From the NCBI GenBank assembly GCA_964506075.1, contig CAZDKO010000046.1:1-8793 (forward strand): a stretch of 8,793 nt of DNA, given 5' to 3'. Below the pieces are notes generated by a model that saw nothing but the letters and a program-made list of their open reading frames with translations, ran no database searches and was not told the DNA's origin. Positions within the stretch are counted from its first letter, which is position 1. Every line of letters starts with the position of its first letter. Positions 5,369 through 8,793 of the stretch are shown one piece after another. Made by a program: the position numbers and the translations under genes. This stretch comes from CAZDKO01 sp964506075 [NCBI: uncultured bacterium] (GTDB lineage: Bacteria > CAZDME01 > JAYEMH01).

Positions 5369-6106
5369 TTATCTAAATTTTTTCCAGGTTTCGGGAGGGC
5401 TGTAGAAATAAATAATATCTATAATCTTTGAGCGAGAAATAGTGCCGGGATTTATTCCGGGTTTGCCTTCGGGAACCGGCGTACCCAGCCCGGTAAAATA
5501 TTCCTTCCAGACCGGAAATGTTTCTCCGGTATCAGGGTCCACGAAGGTCATGGGTTGTAATTTAAAAAGCGGTTTATTATCATTTGCTTTCTGAAAACAC
5601 TGGTAAATTAATTCCGAACAGTAATAGGCGTCGTTTTGAACATCGAAGAGATTATCATAAGATTTTCCTTTAAGTGCCAGTGCCTGGGTGATTGCCGGTT
5701 GGATGAGGTGACGGTATTCTGGTTTGAGCCGTCCGACCAGGACCTTTGGACGTCCGTTACGGTTAAGACTGCGGTTAAGGAACACGTCTAAATGGGCAAC
5801 ACAGACACCTTCCAGTGAAGCTTCCAGAACCACTATGCTGCCATCGGGATTAATAGCCACAAGACCAATATGTGTAAGGTCCGCGCCTTTATACCCTTCC
5901 GTCACTTTTTCTATCGCTTCATAAAAGGGGCTGCCGTCGAGATCCTGGAATAATAAATCCCCGGCTTGTGGAACAAAACCACGGGTAGACTTAGAAACAC
6001 ATCCAGAACCCCAGAAAAAAACTACCAGAATTAATATAATAGAATAATTTTTAATAAGCGTTTTACGGGTGGTAGAACGCAATATATATTTTACCAGCGT
6101 AACCAT
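5369..6106 (-). CDS. Membrane-anchored YiiX-like hydrolase (peptidase C92, permuted papain/NlpC-P60 superfamily)
   Basis: A 245-aa protein with an N-terminal export segment (residues 21-35, hydrophobic) ending in GSGC36, a possible though non-ideal lipobox because Gly rather than Leu precedes it by three. The body matches the YiiX/YebB type of permuted papain fold: AGDLLFQD (48-55), the catalytic His in LTHIGLV (H79), and the nucleophile Cys in YYCSELIYQC (C163), preceded by a YDNLF segment (150-154) as in YiiX. Family members are expected to act on amide or acyl bonds, in peptidoglycan or lipids; the substrate is not established. The start overlaps the end of the preceding cyclase-like gene by 16 bp, with GAGGGAG inside that gene as ribosome binding site, so the two are translationally coupled. 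It probably acts on the outer face of the membrane in which its partner sits. Confidence 0.87.
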   Translation of the reverse strand: MVTLVKYILRSTTRKTLIKNYSIILILVVFFWGSGCVSKSTRGFVPQAGDLLFQDLDGSPFYEAIEKVTEGYKGADLTHIGLVAINPDGSIVVLEASLEGVCVAHLDVFLNRSLNRNGRPKVLVGRLKPEYRHLIQPAITQALALKGKSYDNLFDVQNDAYYCSELIYQCFQKANDNKPLFKLQPMTFVDPDTGETFPVWKEYFTGLGTPVPEGKPGINPGTISRSKIIDIIYFYSPPETWKKFR

Positions 6107-6735
6107 GGATTTTCTCCCTCTTTTTTAATCTGAAAAAACAGCATAAAAATATAAAGCGTATCAAAGAACACTATCGCCAGATACAAATACGCCATAATGT
6201 TTAACTGCCGATAGGCTTTATACACGTAATAGAACAGAATAGAAATCAACATTGTCCCGAGCGCTTTTAATATAGCGATATAAATCGTTTGTCCTCGGGC
6301 ACTATTTCTCTTTAAAAGCATAGTAATAAAGAGAATAGACATCATAAAATTTTGCGCATAGGCTGACGAAACGGGAACAATATTTGCCTGATGAGAGAAA
6401 TAAATTATAAAATAGGTGACGGGTAAACTCAATAATACCAGGGAATATATAAATAAAGCCGGCCGGTTGGGATATTCTTTTTTAATATAGGTAAGGATTT
6501 GAACAAATATTACCAGGTTTAGTCCAAACCAGATGCCGTTGATATATAATTGAGGAGGCGGGAAAGGAGCGACAAAGCAATAAAAAAATTCCCACATAAT
6601 ATTTGCCGAAAAAGCGGCCAGCGGTATACCATAAGTTTTATCTTTATAATTCCTCCTGATAATAAATATATATACGGCTATCCAGCAGATTCCTGAAATC
6701 AGCGTTAAAAGATTGGGGATGAAGGTTTTCTCCAT
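6091..6735 (-). CDS. Seven-helix membrane protein resembling Pyr4/PaxB-family terpene cyclases
   Basis: A 214-aa protein with seven predicted membrane helices (about 6-27, 36-56, 65-85, 93-114, 122-141, 150-172, 178-202). Several blocks match, from memory, fungal Pyr4/PaxB-type transmembrane terpene cyclases: DKTYGIPL before helix 2, NIMWEFFYC in helix 2, SARG before helix 6, and VFFDTLYIF in helix 7. Pyr4 needs a Glu in helix 2 and an Asp in helix 7; E49 and D192 occupy these places here. The fungal enzymes protonate an epoxide or alkene of a polyprenyl chain to start cyclisation. Whether this bacterial protein does the same, and on what substrate, is inference; no prenyltransferase or epoxidase gene is in the window. 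The ATG at 6735 lacks a Shine-Dalgarno sequence. It is coupled to the YiiX-like gene by a 16-bp overlap. Confidence 0.75.
   Translation of the reverse strand: MEKTFIPNLLTLISGICWIAVYIFIIRRNYKDKTYGIPLAAFSANIMWEFFYCFVAPFPPPQLYINGIWFGLNLVIFVQILTYIKKEYPNRPALFIYSLVLLSLPVTYFIIYFSHQANIVPVSSAYAQNFMMSILFITMLLKRNSARGQTIYIAILKALGTMLISILFYYVYKAYRQLNIMAYLYLAIVFFDTLYIFMLFFQIKKEGENPWLRW
6114..6120 (-). promoter_or_regulatory. Ribosome binding site of the YiiX-like gene inside the cyclase-like gene
   Basis: Minus-strand GAGGGAG, seven bases before the ATG at 6106, lies within the last codons of the upstream gene and supports translational coupling. Confidence 0.65.
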
Positions 6736-6885
6736 ATTTTTTAAAAATTTTTGGGCGTCTGGGTATTCGGAATTAACTGTTTTTATTTAGAATCAACGTT
6801 GCCGGCCAGCAGGTTAATCGCAGTTGTTTAATTTCACTGTTCACTTTAGCGCAGCAAATATAACTTTGGGTTTAGATAAACGTTA
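6736..6885. other. Intergenic spacer between pcm and the cyclase-like gene
   Basis: 150 bp without a supported gene. It contains an imperfect direct repeat, TTTAGAATCAACGTT (6786-6800) and TTTAGATAAACGTT (6871-6884), and a GCCGGC palindrome near 6801. No clear promoter or terminator was found, so whether the two minus-strand genes share a transcript is open. Confidence 0.4.
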
Positions 6886-7587
6886 CTACTCATTTCTTAA
6901 CATCGGAACAAACCGGACCGGAATAATATTCTCGGTCGTAATTTTCCCCTCCTTCTTACGGATTAATTTTAATTCCTGCCATTGGTCTCCTACGGGTATA
7001 ACTAAACGGCCGCCTTCAGCTAACTGTTCAAGCAACGGAGCAGGGACTTCTTCCGGAGCGCAGGTAACGATTATCGCCTCAAACGGGGCATACTCCGGCC
7101 AGCCTAAAAAACCGTCTCCCTGTTTGACTTTAATGTTATTATACCCTAATTCTTGAAGTAATTCTTTAGACCGGGTGGCTAAGGGTTCCAGTATCTCTAT
7201 GGTGTAAACCTCTTTTACCAATTCTCCTAAAATTGCGGCTTGATACCCTGAACCGGTGCCTATCTCTAAAACGCGGTCGTCTTCTTTCAGTTCCAATAGC
7301 GCCGTCATTAACCCCACAATGTAAGGCTGGGAAATTGTCTGTCCTTCACCGATAGGCAGGGGGGAATCTTCATAAGAGCGATGTCTATAGGCGGGAGGAA
7401 CGAATAAATGCCTTTTTACTTTGCGCATGGCCGTAAGCAGGCGAGCATCTTTTATTCCCCGGGCTTCTATTTGTTCCTTAACCATCAGCTCTCTTTCGCG
7501 CTGAAACTCTTGGGTATCGCCAGAGGCATAAGCCGGTAGAATAAAACAAACCAGACCTAAAAACCCTGACAGAAAAAAAGTTCTCAT
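6886..7587 (-). CDS. pcm: Exported protein-L-isoaspartate O-methyltransferase
   Basis: From the ATG at 7587 the protein has 233 residues. It begins with a signal peptide (MRTFFLSGFLG, hydrophobic to about residue 18, then AYASG) and continues as a full PCMT: LMVKEQIEARGI near the start, the substrate-site GQTISQPYIVGLM (about 82-94), the SAM-binding VLEIGTGSGYQA (about 106-117), and the closing EGGRLVIPVG. PCMT transfers a methyl group from S-adenosylmethionine to isoaspartyl residues so that damaged proteins can be repaired. Most bacterial forms are cytoplasmic; a signal peptide is seen in some lineages and implies periplasmic action, which raises the question of SAM supply. An alternative start, GTG 7596, overlaps the stop of the preceding gene (GTGA) and adds three residues. 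Coupling to that gene is likely either way. Confidence 0.93.
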   Translation of the reverse strand: MRTFFLSGFLGLVCFILPAYASGDTQEFQRERELMVKEQIEARGIKDARLLTAMRKVKRHLFVPPAYRHRSYEDSPLPIGEGQTISQPYIVGLMTALLELKEDDRVLEIGTGSGYQAAILGELVKEVYTIEILEPLATRSKELLQELGYNNIKVKQGDGFLGWPEYAPFEAIIVTCAPEEVPAPLLEQLAEGGRLVIPVGDQWQELKLIRKKEGKITTENIIPVRFVPMLRNE

Positions 7588-7592
7588 CTCTA

Positions 7593-8660
7593 TCACTCGC
7601 TTTCTTGTTTAAATCCGGAAAAATCAACGTAAAGATTTCCCCAGTGTTCAAGACTGTCATTACCCATAATACCGCCCCGTAAAATATTCGGTAAATACCG
7701 GAGTAAATCAACCTGGGCTTGTGCCCAGAGATCATCCGGATTATCTTTGGCGTATTCTTTTATTAATTGAATAATTTCCCATCTTTTTTCGTTATATGCT
7801 TTGTTAGGAATCTCGGACGTGTTTGAGACACCGTAATTCAAATATTGTTCAATCGTCCGCCATTTATAAAAGGCTTCATAGAGAACCGGAGAATATCTCT
7901 TTTTATTCAATATTTCTGTAAGGAGTTCTAAACCACTCCTTTCCCCTTGTAATTGATTTTCTTTTTTTATTTCTGAATCGAAATCTGCCAGGAGCAGGCA
8001 ATCCGACATTTTAAGCAAAACACAATCTTCAAACGCCAGATTTTTGTAAGCCGTCCGGAGTTGATTCAAAATTTCATAAGCTCCAAAATATTTTTTTCCT
8101 TTAATCAGCTTAATCGCGTTAAGATAATTGGTTTTATCTTCTTCATTCTGGATAAGCTTAAGCTCTTCATTAAGAGGTTCAAAGTTTTCCGGTAACTCCC
8201 GGGGAGGACTGTTCTTTTCCAGGGTACTCTCCAATTTTCCCTGGAACGGGGCGTAAAGCTCGTTAAGCTCAAAGAATCCCTGCCGGATTTCCTCATCACT
8301 TTTCGTTTCTATTCCGGTATAAATCTCTTTGAGTTTGTCTATTAATTTTAAATTGGCTTCTTTTAGTTTAACTAATTTTTTAGGTAGTTTTAAGCTATTT
8401 AAACGGCTCTCTATGTCTTCTAAATCTTCAATGGCTTTTTCCGAGGCTTCTTTTATTGATTCTTTCTCTTCAGGATACCACCCCAGATACATATCCATAT
8501 CCGTGGTGACGGCTGAAACTTGTAAGGCGGTTAATATAAATTCATCCAGGTAATCTTTGATTTCTAAAGCTAAAACGCCTTTGGAGGTTAAGGTCATTAC
8601 TACGATTAATGTAAATATAAACTTAATTATTTTTCTGCATCTATATCTATCTGTCTCCAT
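7593..8660 (-). CDS. Exported helical protein, 355 aa, unrecognised
   Basis: I do not recognise a family. Residues 1-31 form a signal peptide (basic RYRCRK, hydrophobic IIKFIFTLIVVMTL, likely cleavage after VLA31). The mature part is almost wholly helical and highly charged: an N-terminal helical bundle at about 35-130 with heptad-like stretches (KEASEKAIEDLEDIESRLNSLKL, KLKEANLKLIDKLKEIY), then a region at about 180-330 whose helix pairs and aromatic residues look repeat-like, as in TPR or similar solenoids. This is a fold impression, not a match. An ideal AAGGAG lies eight bases before the ATG at 8660. The stop overlaps or nearly touches the start of pcm, so the exported methyltransferase and this protein are probably made together in the periplasm. 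Confidence 0.85.
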   Translation of the reverse strand: METDRYRCRKIIKFIFTLIVVMTLTSKGVLALEIKDYLDEFILTALQVSAVTTDMDMYLGWYPEEKESIKEASEKAIEDLEDIESRLNSLKLPKKLVKLKEANLKLIDKLKEIYTGIETKSDEEIRQGFFELNELYAPFQGKLESTLEKNSPPRELPENFEPLNEELKLIQNEEDKTNYLNAIKLIKGKKYFGAYEILNQLRTAYKNLAFEDCVLLKMSDCLLLADFDSEIKKENQLQGERSGLELLTEILNKKRYSPVLYEAFYKWRTIEQYLNYGVSNTSEIPNKAYNEKRWEIIQLIKEYAKDNPDDLWAQAQVDLLRYLPNILRGGIMGNDSLEHWGNLYVDFSGFKQESE

Positions 8661-8668
8661 GTTGATAT

Positions 8669-8674
8669 CTCCTT
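8669..8674 (-). promoter_or_regulatory. Ribosome binding site of the 355-aa gene
   Basis: Minus-strand AAGGAG, eight bases before the ATG at 8660, supports that start and the reading of the short gap as an operon junction. Confidence 0.65.
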
Positions 8675-8688
8675 GGGAATAAGTATGT

Positions 8689-8793
8689 CTATTTCATCTG
8701 CGCAGGATAGAAAATAACCCTGTCCCGTTTAACAATTCGTATCTTCTGCATCCCTCTGACCGAATTCATCAGGTACACGTTGGGACTGCGAAG
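8689..8793 (-). CDS. 3' end of an unidentified gene cut by the right edge
   Basis: On the minus strand one frame is open from the window edge for 34 codons to a TAG at 8691-8689, ending in KIRIVKRDRVIFYPAQMK. The stop lies 28 bp before the start of the 355-aa gene, a normal operon spacing, and the residue pattern (alternating basic and hydrophobic, strand-like) looks coding. Too little is visible to name a family. It could be chance, since 34 open codons is short. Confidence 0.5.
   Translation of the reverse strand, partial: LRSPNVYLMNSVRGMQKIRIVKRDRVIFYPAQMK

Noticed and set aside
6824-7156. Plus-strand 110-codon frame
   Set aside because: It lies antisense to the well-supported methyltransferase gene and has no protein-like features.

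Overview
The window looks like part of a chromosome from a Gram-negative, probably uncultured bacterium. It is moderately AT-rich by eye. It encodes two likely outer-membrane-type lipoproteins, two further exported proteins and a cyclic-di-GMP signalling set, but has no ribosomal or other marker gene that would fix the phylum. No IS element, integrase, tRNA, rRNA or CRISPR array was seen. The layout is two convergent blocks: everything from 1 to 4152 is on the plus strand and everything from 4206 to the right edge is on the minus strand, meeting at a 53-bp AT-rich junction.

Left part, plus strand (1-2430): the 3' end of a response-regulator receiver domain, a small PilZ protein 16 bp behind it, and, after a 223-bp AT-rich spacer with a promoter candidate, a cytoplasmic PAS-PAS-HD-GYP protein. 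Together they read as a cyclic-di-GMP module: phosphorelay input, a PilZ effector and a sensing phosphodiesterase. The HD-GYP gene ends in a short poly-asparagine tail made by a 9-bp tandem duplication.

Middle part, plus strand (2503-4152): four small genes, namely a DUF167/YggU protein, a lipoprotein of six 24-residue MORN-variant repeats, a YjbQ/UPF0047 protein and a YbgC-like hot-dog acyl-CoA thioesterase. A short tandem repeat of TGGT-containing units overlaps the end of the DUF167 gene.

Right part, minus strand, in transcription order from the right edge: the 3' end of an unidentified gene, an unrecognised 355-aa exported helical protein, an exported protein-L-isoaspartate O-methyltransferase, a seven-helix membrane protein that resembles the Pyr4/PaxB family of transmembrane terpene cyclases, a membrane-anchored YiiX-like (peptidase C92, NlpC/P60 superfamily) hydrolase translationally coupled to it, an orphan 230-aa protein with its own strong promoter and a long leader, and a 53-aa Cys/His-rich protein (4206-4367) that is easily overlooked because of its size.

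The most interesting items are the bacterial Pyr4-like cyclase homologue, which keeps both acidic residues known to matter in the fungal enzymes and overlaps a YiiX-like hydrolase gene, and the unannotated 53-aa metal-binding-type protein. All family assignments are from memory of motifs; no search was run.
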